NCBI GenBank assembly: GCA_022592435.1
Contig: JABYQS010000009.1
Location: 248,001 to 312,000 of the forward strand
Source: Cerioporus squamosus
Lineage: Eukaryota > Basidiomycota > Agaricomycetes > Polyporales > Polyporaceae
Direction: 5' to 3'
DNA length: 64,000 nucleotides
Position numbers and translations under genes: made by a program. Positions 1 through 12,418 of the stretch are shown piece after piece. Each line of letters opens with the position of its first letter. Position 1 is the stretch's first letter. Below the pieces are notes generated by a model that saw only the letters and a program-made list of their open reading frames with translations, was not told the origin of the DNA and made no database searches.

Positions 1-442
1 CCGGCTCGTTGGGTGGCTCGGTAGACGCACGCTAGATATCTCGGCTGTAAGCCTATCACGCTCTTTTTCGAAGAAGGAGGTGTCTTCCTCCATATCGAGG
101 GCTGAGCAAAGAACCAGCTGGGAGGCTGCGAACTACGGCTCTCGAGAGTGGTGGTTTGAAGTGAACTGCGTCGCAGCACGATCGCATCTTGCTGTCAACT
201 TGCTGTTGTTTGTTCCCATGCCTTTCCCACGCTTACAAAGGCAGTGTATGAAGATCAACGAAGTAAGAAACTGCGCAGGTCAAGATACTACTCGCGGAGT
301 GCACTAGGTGGCGCACTGCATGCGGTATGACGGTGGTGCATACATCTCGCTCCCGCCCAGTACTAGTACGCTCGAGATGTCTAGGCCTACGTCGCGTCCG
401 AGTCTCCAGTCGACATGATGATAGTGGAGTGACTGGCATTCC
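1..442. other. Left edge, downstream of the first GMC gene
   Basis: Only short overlapping open frames are present. None shows a recognisable motif or a consistent exon chain. The stretch is the 3' flank of the minus-strand GMC oxidoreductase. I see nothing further in it. Confidence 0.4.
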
Positions 443-2958
443 TCACTTAGACAAGCTGTCGCGGACGAGGGTAGCAGCTCGCTCCGCGAGAATGTACGTC
501 GGTCCTTGTGTATGGCCTGAAGGAATGAACGGCTGTCGCATCCGTCAGTGCCCGTGGGTGTATGATGGAGCATTATATACTCACGAAGGCAGAAGCGTCA
601 ACGACGCGCAGCCCAACAGTACCTTTGACCCGCAGTTCGGAGTCAAGCGCGCCCTCGACATCCTTGCCCATGGCCACAGTACCGACGGGATGGTCGATGG
701 TATCGCCATTGTCGCGGATGTACGCATCGAGCTCCTCGTTAGTATGCGCATTGCCAAACGCGCCGAATTCGCCGAGAAGGTAGCCCGACCAAGTAGGTGC
801 TGCTACGAACGAGCGGGCAGCCTTGACCGCTTCACGCATGATCGCCAAATCTACGTCCGTACCCAGTAGATTCGGGTCTATGAGGGGAGCATCAAATGGG
901 TCTGTGGATTTTAGCGTGACGTTCCCGCCTATGGACCGAAGTCAGCGCTATGGAGGAGCGGCAGTAAGGAACTCACGAGCAGTTGGGGAGATGAGACCCG
1001 TGATAATCGAAAAGAAGTGGCGGTCGCTGGGAAGAGCGATCCTCTTAGAGACGAAGCTATTCTAAGGGAACAAAAGTCAACATGGCTCGTAGCCTTGTGG
1101 ATGGCAGGGCATGACATACAATCGGGATGAACTCGTAGTGGGCCGAAGTCGCACCTGCGCTTGGATCGGGCACTCCGAGCGAGGCGAACAGCGCAGTAGC
1201 ATTCGGAACACGCAACCAGCCAAGCTGGCTTCCACTACTGATGCCTAGCGGGCCCGTGCCGTTGACCTGCCATTGAGCTAAGGCTTCTGCGGCGACGGTA
1301 CCGTTGCGGTGGAGGTTGTCGAGGGTATCGTTCGAATTGACCAGCCAAGAGTTTCCTAGGTAGACGTGGTCCTAAAGAAGAACCATCATTAGCGATTAGT
1401 TCAGCGTAGATACTCAGAGCAGTCGCACATGAAGATTCTGTCCGACGGCAGGGAGGTCGACGAGCGGCCTTACTCCCATTGCAGAGAGAGACCCGGCATC
1501 CCCGATACCAGAGAGCATAACTGACTTCTATGGGTCGGCGTTCCGAACGCCAGTCAGGGGAATGAACGTACGGATCTGGGGAGAGTTGATGGAGCCAGCC
1601 GAGAGAACGATTTCCTTCCTGGCTTCCAGGGTATGAGTTGGACCTATAGACACGTAAGCACCAGGCTGAAGAGCGGACGAGCTCGAAGAGAACCACCATC
1701 CGCAGTCTGAGCGATCGTGATGCGTCGCATGACGAGTTTGCCCGACTCGTACCCCAGGGGCAATATCTTCGTAACGCGCGTGTTGACAATGACATCCAGG
1801 TTTGAACGATTCCAGGCATGGGCAAGGTACGACGTGGCGGACGTCACTCGGACCCCGTTCTGGATCTGTAGCGATGTCATCAGCCCCTCCTGCGACGAGC
1901 GCACATTGTAAAGGCTTACGGTCGATTGTGTCCAACCTGGAAACGAGAGAGTCAGTCGTCGAGACAGAGAAGATGGTGATATAACTGACCAATTCCTATG
2001 GTATCTCCAGAGTTCATGTCTAGATTGAATGGGAACTCATCAGAGAGCTCAGCTGTTGTGTTGACGATTCGTGAGTCTATCGGAAGAGAGTACCCCTCCA
2101 CGCTAATTGGCATCTTCCCTACCACCTCGCCAGCTCAGCCTTACAATTATTTGCGGTAATAGTACCATGGCAACACCTACCGTTGTGGTGGATGAACGGG
2201 TCAAACTGACCAATGGTGTTGTGACGGTCGGCGGGCAAGGTCATCCTGTCGACCTTGCGGATGAACGGTGCGAGCTTCTCCCATGACCATCCTTCGTCAC
2301 CAGTAACTTTCGCCCAACGAGCGTAATCGTCTCTGGTTCCTCGGCAGAACACCATCTGATCTGCGATGGAGCGGGTAATTGATCGTCATTACCCTGCACC
2401 ATGGGGGAGTTCAACTCACTGATGGCAGTGGAGCCGCCCAGTACGAAGCCGCGGGGATAGACGATAGGGCGGTTGTCAAGGCCAGTTTGCGGTACAGTCG
2501 TAAAATTCCAATCCTGGCGGGATGTCAGACTCCCATACTGCTGGAAGGGAAGCTTCTTGTGCGCACAAATTGGGACCTGCTTAGGCTCGTAGCTGCTCGT
2601 TCAGGTATGGATATGTTCAAGTTCAGAAAGTCACTACGGGATATAGGTGAGTGTCTCTGTACTCAGGGAGATGAGAGCTTGAAGCGTACCTGCCTCCAGC
2701 CTCGATGAGCAGAACGCGAATACGAGGATCCTCGGACAGTCGGGAAGCCATGACCCCTCCACCAGCACCGGCTGGAGAATGGTGACATGTCAGTGGTCAG
2801 CGGGGTTGAGGTATCTGGATGCATCACGTACCACCCACCACAATCACATCGTATGCCCTATTTAGCACCTCTTCTGTGGGCTCTTCGAAGAGAACTCCGA
2901 GCACCTGGATGACATAAAGTGCAAGAACATGGAAAAGAGCGACGCTCCCGCGAAACAT
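443..2958 (-). CDS. Secreted GMC oxidoreductase, aryl-alcohol-oxidase type (copy 1)
   Basis: FAD-dependent GMC oxidoreductase, most like fungal aryl-alcohol oxidases, which oxidise aromatic alcohols outside the cell and supply H2O2 to lignin-degrading peroxidases. The chosen ATG at 2958 opens a hydrophobic signal peptide (MFRGSVALFHVLALYVIQVL) followed by YDVIVVGG, the start of the FAD dinucleotide fold. Later exons read DWNFTTVPQTG, YPRGFVLGGST (flavin loop) and GWSWEKLAPFI. The last two exons hold both expected catalytic histidines: IDHPVGTVAMG near 700 and PSGHTQGPTYILAERAA near 520. Every exon I joined by eye between GT-AG sites stays in frame, so the gene looks intact. The final intron falls after DASAF, exactly as in the neighbour at 3676-6234, so the pair is a tandem duplication. 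Aryl-alcohol oxidase is inferred from family pattern; a related alcohol oxidase activity is possible. Confidence 0.85.
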
Positions 2959-3675
2959 CTTGACCAGGCCTACCAAGTCTGAGTCTGCGGAGTCAAGTGG
3001 GCCTGTATATTGGAACGCATGTCGTCACTTATGTAGGTCGATCTATCTGCGCCGGCCCGTCCCATATGTACCCGCATACCGCAGCGGACACGGGGCCATT
3101 AGGCGTTCCCACTCGGTGTATGATGCAAGAAGGCCGTGAGTGGCGGAGACAGCGTTCATCATCCGATGCTGAAGTTATCAAACAGAAGCTTACCAATACT
3201 CATACGTCTCCCCTTTGTTGTCTGGATGGCCCGATGCTGGAAGTTGGCGTTACTTGACTGGCAGTATTTACTTACTCGGAAATAGTACTGCAGACGCGCA
3301 CACATCAGCAGCCCTTACATAAGCCATCGGTAGCCCCAGCACCAGTAGGCATGAGACCAGAAAAAAATCCGGACGAGGACGAGAAAGTCGTAAGCTGGCC
3401 TTGAAATCTTGAAAGACGGGAGGAGGCCTATAGGGAAGGCGATTCGCGTCGGTTCTGAGTCGGGTGGCTGTGTTCCATCCTTGGGCGCTCTCCTCCTCCG
3501 AATCCCTCCGAGTCCTTTCCGACATCCTACACCGCAGTCTGCTAGTGACAGTCTGATCCGTATCGCGCGAGATATGGTATCCAACTCAAGGCGCACAGCG
3601 GCGCCGGCGGAAGATCACTAGGGTTTCGTGGCAAGAAGTACAAAAAAGCTCAGAAGAACACCACTGCCTGAAAGG
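2959..3675. other. Spacer between the two GMC genes
   Basis: This stretch holds the promoter of copy 1 and the 3' flank of copy 2. A TATA-like ATATAC on the minus strand lies near 3006, about 48 bases before the copy 1 start codon. I see no gene here. Confidence 0.4.
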
Positions 3676-6234
3676 TCATGCTCGGTGCTTTCGCTTGCTC
3701 AAGCTGGCGCGGACGAGTGTAGCAGCACGCTCCGCGAGGATGTACGTAGGACCTTGCGTGTGCCCCGAAGGGATGAAAGGCTGAGGGATCGTCAGCCACA
3801 AAGCCCTCCACCAGAAGGCAGATACTAGGAAGATCACTCACGAAGGCAGATGCATCAACAACACGCAGCCCGACCGTGCCCTTCAACGTCAAGTCAGCGT
3901 TCAACGCACCCTCACTTCCTCGACCCAGCGGGATTGTGCCGATAGGATGGTCGACGGTGTCGGACTGGTCACGGATGTACGCGTTGAGCTCGTCGTCCGT
4001 CTGGGCCTCACCGAATGCGCCGAACTCGCTGATGATGTAGTCCGCCCAAGCGGGTGCGGCCATAAAGGTCCGCGCGGCTTGGATCGCACTGCGCATAATG
4101 GCGAGGTCGACCTCTGAGCCCAGCAGGTTCGGGTTAACAAGCGGAGCGTCGAAGGGATTGGTAGATGCCAGAGAAATATTCCCTCCTACAATGATGAAGG
4201 TCAGTCCCATGACCTAACACGGGAACATCACTGACGTACGAGAAGTGGGAGAGATGAGGTTGCTGACTATCGATATGAACCGCCCCGTGGCAGGCAGCGC
4301 AACACGTTTCGACGCGAAGTTATCCTGACATTGGTAGGTCAGCACTACAATTTCTTGGGCGGCATGGACGCACTCACACTGATGATCAGCTCAAAGTTCG
4401 CGGACGTCGGACCAGCGCTTGGGTCTGTGGTGTTGAGAGACGAGAACACACTCGAGTTCGTGCGGAGCCAATTGAACTGGTTCGTCGGCGGGAGTCCAAG
4501 GAAGCCCGAGCCGTTGACCTTCCAAAGCGCGAGCTGTTCCGCCGAGAGGGTCGCGTTGCGGTGGACGTCGTCCAGAGTGAAGTTAGCGTTCACTAGCCAC
4601 GGGTTTCCAAGGAAGACATGGTCCTGTGAGGCAGGAAGGTATCACATCCAGCGGACGAATCGCGACATTTCTTTCATGGTCCGTACCTGCAAGTTCGTGC
4701 CTATGACAGGGAGATCCACCAAAGGTGTGATGTTGAATGACGACAGGTGCGCGACATCTCCGATACCAGAAAGCATCACTGCAAGCAGTCCTATGAGTCT
4801 TTCCGCGTTCCGATGTGAATACAAGAGACACACGGATATGAGGGGACTTTACAGAGCCCGCAGAGAGGATGACCTCCTTGGCAGCATGTAAGGTATATAC
4901 TGTTCCTATGTGATGGTGAGATGCCAAGAAACCCGAGTAGACACATGAGACTTACCGTTGGCAGACTGAGCGAACTGCACACCCCGCATGTCCGGTTTTC
5001 CAGAGACCTCGCCGACGGGCACAAGTTTAGTAACGCGTGTGTTGACAAGGATATCGAGGTTGGACCGATTGAGGGCTTGGGCCAAGTATGATGTTGCCGA
5101 TGTAACTCGTCGGCCGTCGTGAATCTGCAGGGCGGTGAGGCACATTGCAGCAATTGAATGTCGACACACGTACTGTAGACTGTGTCCAGCCTGATGATTG
5201 TTAGCGTCAGCCGCTTCTTCGAAGCGTAGTCACTCACTGAAGCCGATCGTGTCGCCAGAGTTGTAGTCGAGATTGAAGGGAAACTCTGATGAGAGTTCTT
5301 GCGAGGCATTCAGTCCGCGCTGGTCAATGGCGAGAGAAACTCCGGGTACGCTTATGTCAACAACACCTGTGCTAAAACACATGAGCGATATTGACGACGC
5401 GAATGAGCGAAAGCTACGTTACCGCTGGTGTTATGGAGGGCAGGGTTAAATTGGCCTGTAGTGTTGTGACCGTCAGTAGGTGCCGTCATGTTGTCGACCT
5501 TTCAAAAGCTCAGTAAGTATCTTGGACATCAAGATGGGTCTGCTTCACCTTCAGAATGAAAGGAAGCAATTTCTCCCAGGTCCATCCGTCATCCCCGGAC
5601 ACATTTGCGAAGCGACTCCAATCGTCCTTAGTTCCGCGACAGAAGATCATCTGATCTGTGCAAACGTCAGAACGGATATTCAGACTATTCAGACATGCGA
5701 CGAAATGGCCACTCACTCGTTGCAGTGGAGCCACCAAGGACGAAACCTCGCGGATATGCGACCGTCCGGTTATTTAAACCGATCTGCGGAGTCGTCGTAA
5801 AGTTCCAATCCTGAATTTTAGAGGTCAGAACGGCTGAACGAAACTGGCATCAACGAAACTCACGAATTTCGAGTGTGTGAGCGTCGAAGAGAGCCCAGGT
5901 ACAGAGATATTGATGTTCATGAAATCGCTGCGGCGGGAATGTGGATTAGGCCTTGCAGTACCGTGGCACACCAGCCACGTACCTCCCACCAGCCTCAATG
6001 AGGAGGACTCTCGTACTCGCATCCTCCGTCAGACGGTTGGCCATAACTGCACCTCCAGCTCCCGCTACATCCCGTAGATTGGTGAGTAGACTGTAGCCGA
6101 AGCTAAAAGATCACGAGCTTACCACCGATGATGATGATGTCATAGCTCGTATTCAGAACGTCGTTGGTAGGACTCTCAAAGAGCGCCCCATAAGACAGGG
6201 AGGCACAGAAGGCGAGGAGGAGGAGGCTGAGCAT
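3676..6234 (-). CDS. Secreted GMC oxidoreductase, aryl-alcohol-oxidase type (copy 2)
   Basis: Paralogue of the 443-2958 gene, same strand and same family. The ATG at 6234 opens a signal peptide (MLSLLLLAFCASLSYGALF) and then YDIIIIGG for FAD binding. Following exons give GAGGAVMANRLTEDAS, LIEAGG, DWNFTTTPQIGLNN, YPRGFVLGGST, WTWEKLLPFI, SATSYLAQALNRSN and VILSAGSVKSPHI. The catalytic pair is present: VDHPIGTIPLG near 3950 and PSGHTQGPTYILAERAA near 3740, separated by the conserved last intron. The stop codon lies at 3676-3678. Two linked copies with matching introns suggest duplication in place. A TATAAG element sits about 90 bases upstream of the start. I saw no frameshift in the exons I could join. 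Confidence 0.85.
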
Positions 6235-6323
6235 GTCGGTCGTCCACGTCTAAGGGGCTGGCTCCTAGAAACCACAGAGAGGAGTCAAGTAGAGCCGACC
6301 GGCGACCTATGGGAGCATCGAGG

Positions 6324-6330
6324 CTTATAA
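6324..6330 (-). promoter_or_regulatory. Possible TATA box of GMC copy 2
   Basis: TATAAG read on the minus strand, about 90 bases before the start codon at 6234. This is a normal TATA-to-ATG distance for a strongly expressed fungal gene. It is supported only by position and sequence. Confidence 0.35.
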
Positions 6331-7317
6331 GGACCCATGCTCCGCACGCTACGTTGGATCGTGCCTTTCATGTAGATGGCAATCCAGCACTAATTATAAT
6401 CAGTGGCGGCCGACGACGGCTTGATTTCGGTCGCGACACAGATGACGGGAGAGACTGAGGCCACCCTTGTGGCGCTTGCGCAGTGTCCAAGCCACTGCGG
6501 TCGACAGCGTGCGAGGGGCATTCAGGGACACTGACCTGAGAGTAAGTACTTGACGAATGGGCTGCGCCCTGGGTCAGTTCAGTGAGTACATAGAGAGGGT
6601 CGGAATGCAGCCGTTCCCATCTGCTGCCTGTATGAGAATGTGAGGAACGGAAGGCCTACGTAACTGGGAGCACTTGATGCGTATGCACGCGTGTGTGAAC
6701 CGCGAAGCAAAGAACCAGCGTAGTACACGGACGGCATCTCGGCATCACCGACTTTACGGCAGTGTCCAACTCTGTGGCCGCTACGAGCCGCTACGCCATT
6801 AATTCGTGGCTTGATAGACCAGGCCAGGGGTAGCTCGCAGTGAGATGGACGAGTGTTGTATGTGGTGAGCTAGTGCGAAGCAAAACATGTACAAGGTGGC
6901 AGTCCGAGTCAGAGCTTGAGGAGAGTTGAACGAAACAAACTGGCAAATGAGTACAAACATGGCTAAGCGCCGCTCAGCCATCCAGGTCGCCAACTTGCCG
7001 CAACCGGCTATGGGCAAGCTACTGCTAAGATCAGCAACATCAATCACCCCTGGGCCAGTCAACAAGCATGGTTTCTGAGGTGAAATGTATCGCCAGGTTG
7101 TAGCAGGGCATAACGGCATAGATCGCTCGAGTGATAGTGCTTGAGCAAGCTTGCATACACAATTCACCGTCACCGTACTAGAACTTGAAATACATCCTTG
7201 GGACCGCATGGTTTACGACGGTTTGACAGAGCGGAAGTCCAAATCCTGAGAGGTCCGCTTCAAAGGAAACGACGGGGCGTCATAATGGTGCAGGCGATCG
7301 TGCCACGACAGGATTCT
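6331..7317. other. Intergenic region between GMC copy 2 and the DUF6534 gene
   Basis: Upstream of GMC copy 2 and downstream of the DUF6534 gene. A 136-codon open frame lies on the minus strand at 6799-7209, but it has no recognisable motif and no convincing splice partners. I see no supported gene. Confidence 0.4.
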
Positions 7318-9096
7318 CTAGACGGCGCTGAAGCTGGTTCCGTCCTTACCGGTGGGTTGTATGTCGATATTGTTCAGCTCGACATCCCAGTTCTATAAAA
7401 CAGAAAGCATAAGCCAAGCTCACGAGCGACAAAAAGCCGATGCATACCACGCGCGGGAGCTTGTCATCTGGTGACCTCCCCGGGTCCATAGTTGTCGACT
7501 CGCCTTTCATGATGTTGACGGCGACCGGGGCGTGCGATGTGAAGTTGGTGTCCAGGGTGTTCCCGTTGGTGTCGACATGCCTGAAGCCTATGGTCGTCGA
7601 GCCGCCGCTATATTCCGAACCGCGCCCGCCCAGCTTGGCACGAGAGTTCAGGGAGGTCATGAGGGTGTTCGAGTAGACTGAGTGCGTCTGTCAGCGAGAG
7701 CCCGGCGGTTGTCAAGTATGAGCGGTCCGACATGCACGTACCCTTGCTGAGGATGAGCGCGCTGTGCCATGTCATAAGCATCCGGGCGACTCGGTGAAGA
7801 AGATGGTGCTTACACAATCAGATGGATGTTCGTCTCCGGCATTCCAAGGAAAAAGCCGAGCTCTAAGACTGCGGATAGGGCGCATGCGCAGCCTGTTTCG
7901 ACCGTCAATCGGATGAGTCGGTTCACCATGAGACCGCTGCGCTCAAACGCCTTGGTCCTCTGCTTCACGCTGTACAACTGTATCGTAGTCAGCGCCGCCA
8001 ACATGCACGCCGTCCAGAATCGACGGACCAGGTAGCACATGGATAACATAATAGTCTGTCGGGCAACGCTCAACGTCAGTCGAGGGTTCAAGGCGGACGG
8101 CAACGTTGTTAGAGATAGCGCACCAAGTCCGTGACAGCGCCGCCGCCTAACCAGACCTGAACGAATGGTGTATGAGCGCGAACTCTACTCCAAGGTCTAA
8201 TGGAGTGTGCGGCACTCACGATCGTACGGGCGAACATGTTCGTGTCATGCAGCCGTTCGATATCTTTCAACCAGATGAACTGCGGGGCAGGCGATCAATC
8301 ACAGACGATTGAGCGACACAGAGGGAGACTCACGGAGATGGCAATTGCGCATGCACCACCGGCCTGTGCAAGCGCAGTCTAGGTCCAGTACGTAGTCAGC
8401 GGCACAAGTCCAGCAGGTTAGTTACGGTGAACGCTACGGCTGCGGACACTCACAATGATGATCATACATGGGACTACTCGCCACCTGCCGAGCTGGTATA
8501 TCCGCCAGGCATAGAACAATTGTACCCAGACGGAGACTGCAAGCAGGCCGGATGGTCAGTCCAATGCACGGGAGCGTCGCAGTACATGACACTGCCGACT
8601 TACTGACGCTTGAGACGATCGGCAAGCCGGTGAACGTCCATCCCGGGAACTGCAAGTTGATAGGCCGGCCCCATCCAGCGCACAACGTCTGCCACGCCTC
8701 TGACGCCACCACGATGCTCTGGAATACATCCAATGCAAAGATGGTGTATACCGAGAACACGATGGCCTTGCGGTCGCGCGGGAATGACACATGGTAAATG
8801 TCTAAGGCGAGCGTGAGCGTCCGGGCAATGTGAGCGGTGCGTTAGCCGGACCGCGGACGTACAGAGCTGGACGGTGGAGATGCCGAAGAGCATCCATGAG
8901 AGCAGGGCTCCTATGAGCTGGCGCGAGAGCGAGGGCGTTAGCCTTTCCAGAAGGCGCATGAGGGTTCGCCGCACTCACGATGGGCCCGATGCTGTGAGAC
9001 GTGCTCAGTGAGACTCAATACAAAGTCCAGGAGCAAGAACGCATACCGGAGGAGGATCGCGGGCGAGACAGGCGGTTGGGAGGGGTCGTCTGCCAT
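7318..9096 (-). CDS. DUF6534-domain multi-pass membrane protein
   Basis: Fungal membrane protein of the seven-helix type carrying DUF6534, a family expanded in Agaricomycetes and of unknown function. Exon 1 reads MADDPSQPPVSPAILLR and joins IGPI and then LIGALLSWMLFGISTVQL, a typical first helix. Later exons include AIVFSVYTIFALDVFQSIVV, WTFTGLPIVSSVS, a DUF6534 block with NRLIRLTVETGCACALSAV and FLGMPETNIHLIV, and the cytoplasmic tail MTSLNSRAKLGGRGSEYSGG with VNIMKGES. The last short exon starts after a TTTTATAG acceptor and ends at the stop at 7318-7320. The start was chosen because exon 1 splices in frame to the first helix and a TATA-like element lies about 50 bases upstream. Exact borders of the middle exons are less certain. 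Confidence 0.75.
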
Positions 9097-9141
9097 GACG
9101 GAGGACCGAGGCTTGCAAGGGGAGTTGCTGCCAAACCCCCA

Positions 9142-9153
9142 AATATATTATAC
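9142..9153 (-). promoter_or_regulatory. Possible TATA box of the DUF6534 gene
   Basis: The minus strand reads TATAATATATT, 46 to 57 bases before the start codon at 9096. It is an AT-rich block in a GC-rich background and the best core promoter candidate for this gene. Confidence 0.4.
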
Positions 9154-11027
9154 AAGCTGCAAGTCTGATAGGGTTCGCCTGACCACGCATTCCAGTCAAA
9201 CCAACATCAGCTTCTTCTTTTGACGGCTTCCAACGAGAATCCTATGGACTCACCCTCCTGATTTGCCTTGAAACTCTGTACACAGCCGGTATGATCCCAA
9301 TAAGGCGACGGACCACGGAGCTCGCGATCCTTCTGCGGCGGGTTCGGGGCCAGTAAGGGAGGGATACCGCAGAGCTGGCGTGGTGGACGAACCGCCGTCG
9401 TCCCCCACATATCACTGTGGAAGTTCAGAAGCGGCTGACATGGAGAAGGGACACACGGTGCATGGGCTGCGTGGAGTTGGTGTGTTCCCGTGGTCCCCGT
9501 CGCCAATTCAAAGCGAGGGAAATAAGCACGTAACCAGGCGGCTCGCCAGAGCTTGAAGCGCTTCTTCGCGCTACGACAGACTTCGGTGGCCTCCTGTCGT
9601 ATCCAGACAACGCGCCTTGTAGCACAACGGACTTTGAGTGCAATAGCGCCCACTGGTGCCCAACTGTCTATGCGTCAGGATGTGGTTTGGAGTTCGGTGA
9701 GCGCGACGTTGAGCGGCAGTGATTGAACGTAGCTTCCCGGCAGACAGGGGTGTCGGATCTACATAAGATTTAGATGCAAATATTACTACTGGTCCAGCCC
9801 TGGACGCATCTGATTCGAAGGCATGGTCGCCACCTAGAGCACTTCCATCAAGCAGTGCCGCAATGTCCTCCTCTTGCGTAGAGTCAATAGTGAGGGATAA
9901 GCTACGGTGGCTAGGGCCTCTAGTCTGCGCGAAGGCACCATTTCGAAGTTTTTGATCAGCAGATGCGGTACGAGCTCACCCCGAAGGCACACCCACGCTC
10001 TCAATGTCGAGGAGCACGAATCTATCTTGAAGGAATATGGCCAGACTTGCCAGGCTTGCTGATCGTAGTCGATCTATACCGTACTTTCATCACCGTCTTT
10101 AAATGTAGCAGGTTGTGCGAGAGAACATTCTCCTGAAGGTAGTCAATGCTGAAACCATTTCATCAAGAAGAACGACCATGACGGACCGCAGGACAATGAA
10201 GAGGAGACCTTAGGGAACTCAGTCAGCATTCGAAAACAACGAAGACTATGATCAAAATCCGGTACTTACCGTCCCCCGGTGAATTCTTGTGAACGGGCTC
10301 TGTGTGACTGGTACGATTGGCTAGCTATTGCATCCATCGGAGTGACGTTCCGCGACTGATGGGAACGGGCCCGACGGAAGACGAGAAGGAAGTTGGTTCG
10401 AGATTGGTGTGGGTGCAGTAAGGCCTCAAAGCCCACAGTTTCCCAATGTGCACGTATGCACCCGGCGACATCCAGGAACACGAACACGGTGGATAGAGGA
10501 TGACGCACCGGCTTGTCGCAACCGAGGTGGCTCGGGGCGGTTCAACTTCCGCCACCGATGCACGAAGAACAGGGAGACCATGTGTCTCGCTGTCAGGCTG
10601 GTCAGGATAAACATGACGTTGCGCGGGAACGTCTTCAAGATAAATGCGGCCGCGTGCTCTCAACTTGCGACGGCCCAGGCCACGAATGTTGAGCTGCTGG
10701 CAATAGACCCTCCCCTCGAGTCGATGAACAATATGGAGCGCAGCGGAGTGATTTCCTGGAAGGAGCACCAGTCGTCAGCTATCAGAGAACATGCGACGCG
10801 ATGAGTAGTTTCTGGCAACGTACCCTTCACTATGGGTCGCCAAGCCTTTGTCGGCGGAACAAAATTATAGTGGCGAGACCGTGGCGGCCGTTAAGGTCGA
10901 GCGGGACAGCCAAAATGTCGGGAAGTTGATAGCTGCAGTCGTACTTCGACGTCCCGCAGGGATTGTTGAGAGAAGACAGAAGAGCACGATGAGAGGTTGA
11001 CATGCGACCAATCTGATCTATAGCCAG
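9154..11027. other. Intergenic region without a supported gene
   Basis: About 1.9 kb between the DUF6534 gene and the SHE9-like gene. Minus-strand frames at 9207-9653 and 10325-10768 are open for about 150 codons each. A fragment near 10600 (NVMFILTSLTARHMVSLFF) looks weakly like a membrane helix. I could not join these into a coherent protein, so a decayed membrane-protein gene is possible but not supported. Confidence 0.3.
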
Positions 11028-12418
11028 TCATCCGTACCAACTACGCGCAATCCATCCGATCAGCCCAGCAGCGGCAGCACTAGCTGTCATCGCGAGCAAC
11101 ATCGCCTGGTCGCCCCTAGGTATCGCAGGTATTCGTCCACTCTCCCCCTGGTGTGCAGATGTTGTCTCCTCCCCGGCAGCAGAGCCGGCCAGCTCGCTCG
11201 CCGACACCTGCGTAGACAGGTGCACCTGTTCAAGGAACGTGCTCAGCATCTGCGCCTGCTCGTCCAGCCTCTCCCGCAGCTTCTCGTTCTTCTCCGTGAA
11301 CGTAGCCTCGGTCCTCGCGCTCATCTCCTCGACCTTGCGCTCGAACGTCTGCGCGAGCCGGCGCCGCTTCCACGGCTCGACGAGGACAATCGCGAGCACG
11401 AACACGGCCAAGTTCAGCGCGAGCACCGCAAGCTGGCCGTAGGTTGACGCGCTCCGGATCTTGTCGGACCAAACCTGCTCTTCGTGGTACCGGTTGAGGA
11501 TGACGCGCATCAGCTCGCTGAACTCCCGCTCGACCGCGTCTTCGGCTGCGGTCGCCGCTGCCTTCGCGCGCGACTCATCCTGTTCTCGCGCGTGGTCCTC
11601 CCGCACGAGGGTCGTGAAGCGGCTCACGTCCTCGTCTGTCCAGTGGGATTTGCGCTGGAGAAGGTCGTTGACCTCGCGTTGAGACTTGGCACGCTGGAGG
11701 ACGGCGCTGTCGTATGCTTCCTTTGCTTGCCGCGCTGCTTCTCGTGCGTTGTATATCCTCGCCTCTGCAAACGATGTGATTAAAGTATGTACTTGAGAGA
11801 TGGGGCAGTAGCGTGAATGGCAGAGCGCGACTGCGCGCAACAATCAAGTCCAGCAGAACCAGTAGCTACCTCGCCTCCACTGTGCTCACATGAGTTGAGA
11901 ATTGCAAACTCACCTTGCTCGCCAACCTTCCGCTTCAGCACGTCGATCTCCTCATACCCCGTCGCCCGATTCAGCTCCTTTCCCAGCTGCGCGAACGTCC
12001 GCGCGACCTGCACCGTCCACTCGTCCCCGCGCTGGCGCATCCCCTTCAACGTCTCCGTGCTCCATTCCTTCACGCGCGCCCTGATGTCGTCCAGTTGCGC
12101 CTCGCTCGCCGCGGAGCTGGAGCTGGAGCTGGAACGGGACTCGGGGAACGAGGTTGAGGAAGGAGAGTGGCTTTGGGGAGTTTCAGATTTCTCCTGCGCA
12201 TGGGTGTCTCCAGGTTGCGTATTTTCTGGCGGGACTTGCGGTGATGGTTTCAAAGGGGGCTGTGGGACTAGTTTATTATCAGGTGGTGGCAGAGGGGTGG
12301 AGAAGTATCGTGGTCTAGGATGGACATTATGGATAGGTCTGTAGGATAGTGTGTGCCGGGAGGTAGAGGCGGATGATCGGAGGGCCAATGATGGTGTCCA
12401 GAGAGCTCGACGGTACAT
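11028..12418 (-). CDS. she9: SHE9/MDM33-like mitochondrial inner membrane protein
   Basis: Mitochondrial inner-membrane protein of the SHE9/MDM33 family, which in yeast affects inner-membrane shape and organelle division. Exon 1 (start 12418) begins MYRRALWTPSLALRSSAS, an Arg/Ser-rich presequence. A Pro/Ser-rich linker follows, then a predicted coiled coil (RVKEWSTETLKGMRQRGDEW; LGKELNRATGYEEIDVLKRK). One intron near 11785-11912 joins KVGEQ to EARIYNAREAARQAKEA. Exon 2 continues with NDLLQRKSHWTDEDVSRFT, which is very characteristic of the family, then a helix YGQLAVLALNLAVFVLAIVL with EPWKRRRLA after it. A final coiled coil and C-terminal helix MTASAAAAGLIGWIA follow. The order coiled coil, membrane span, coiled coil, membrane span fits the family. 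Confidence 0.85.

Noticed and set aside
6799..7209. 136-codon minus-strand open frame downstream of the DUF6534 gene
   Set aside because: It has a weakly hydrophobic stretch (LAMFVLICQFVSF) but no family pattern and no coherent gene model.
7198..7265. tRNA-like stretch with AGTCCAAATCCTG
   Set aside because: It lacks a matching acceptor stem and D-arm, and lies beside the 3' end of the DUF6534 gene.
10325..10804. Overlapping 130-147 codon frames on both strands
   Set aside because: One minus-strand fragment resembles a membrane helix, but the frames cannot be joined into a DUF6533/6534-type protein.
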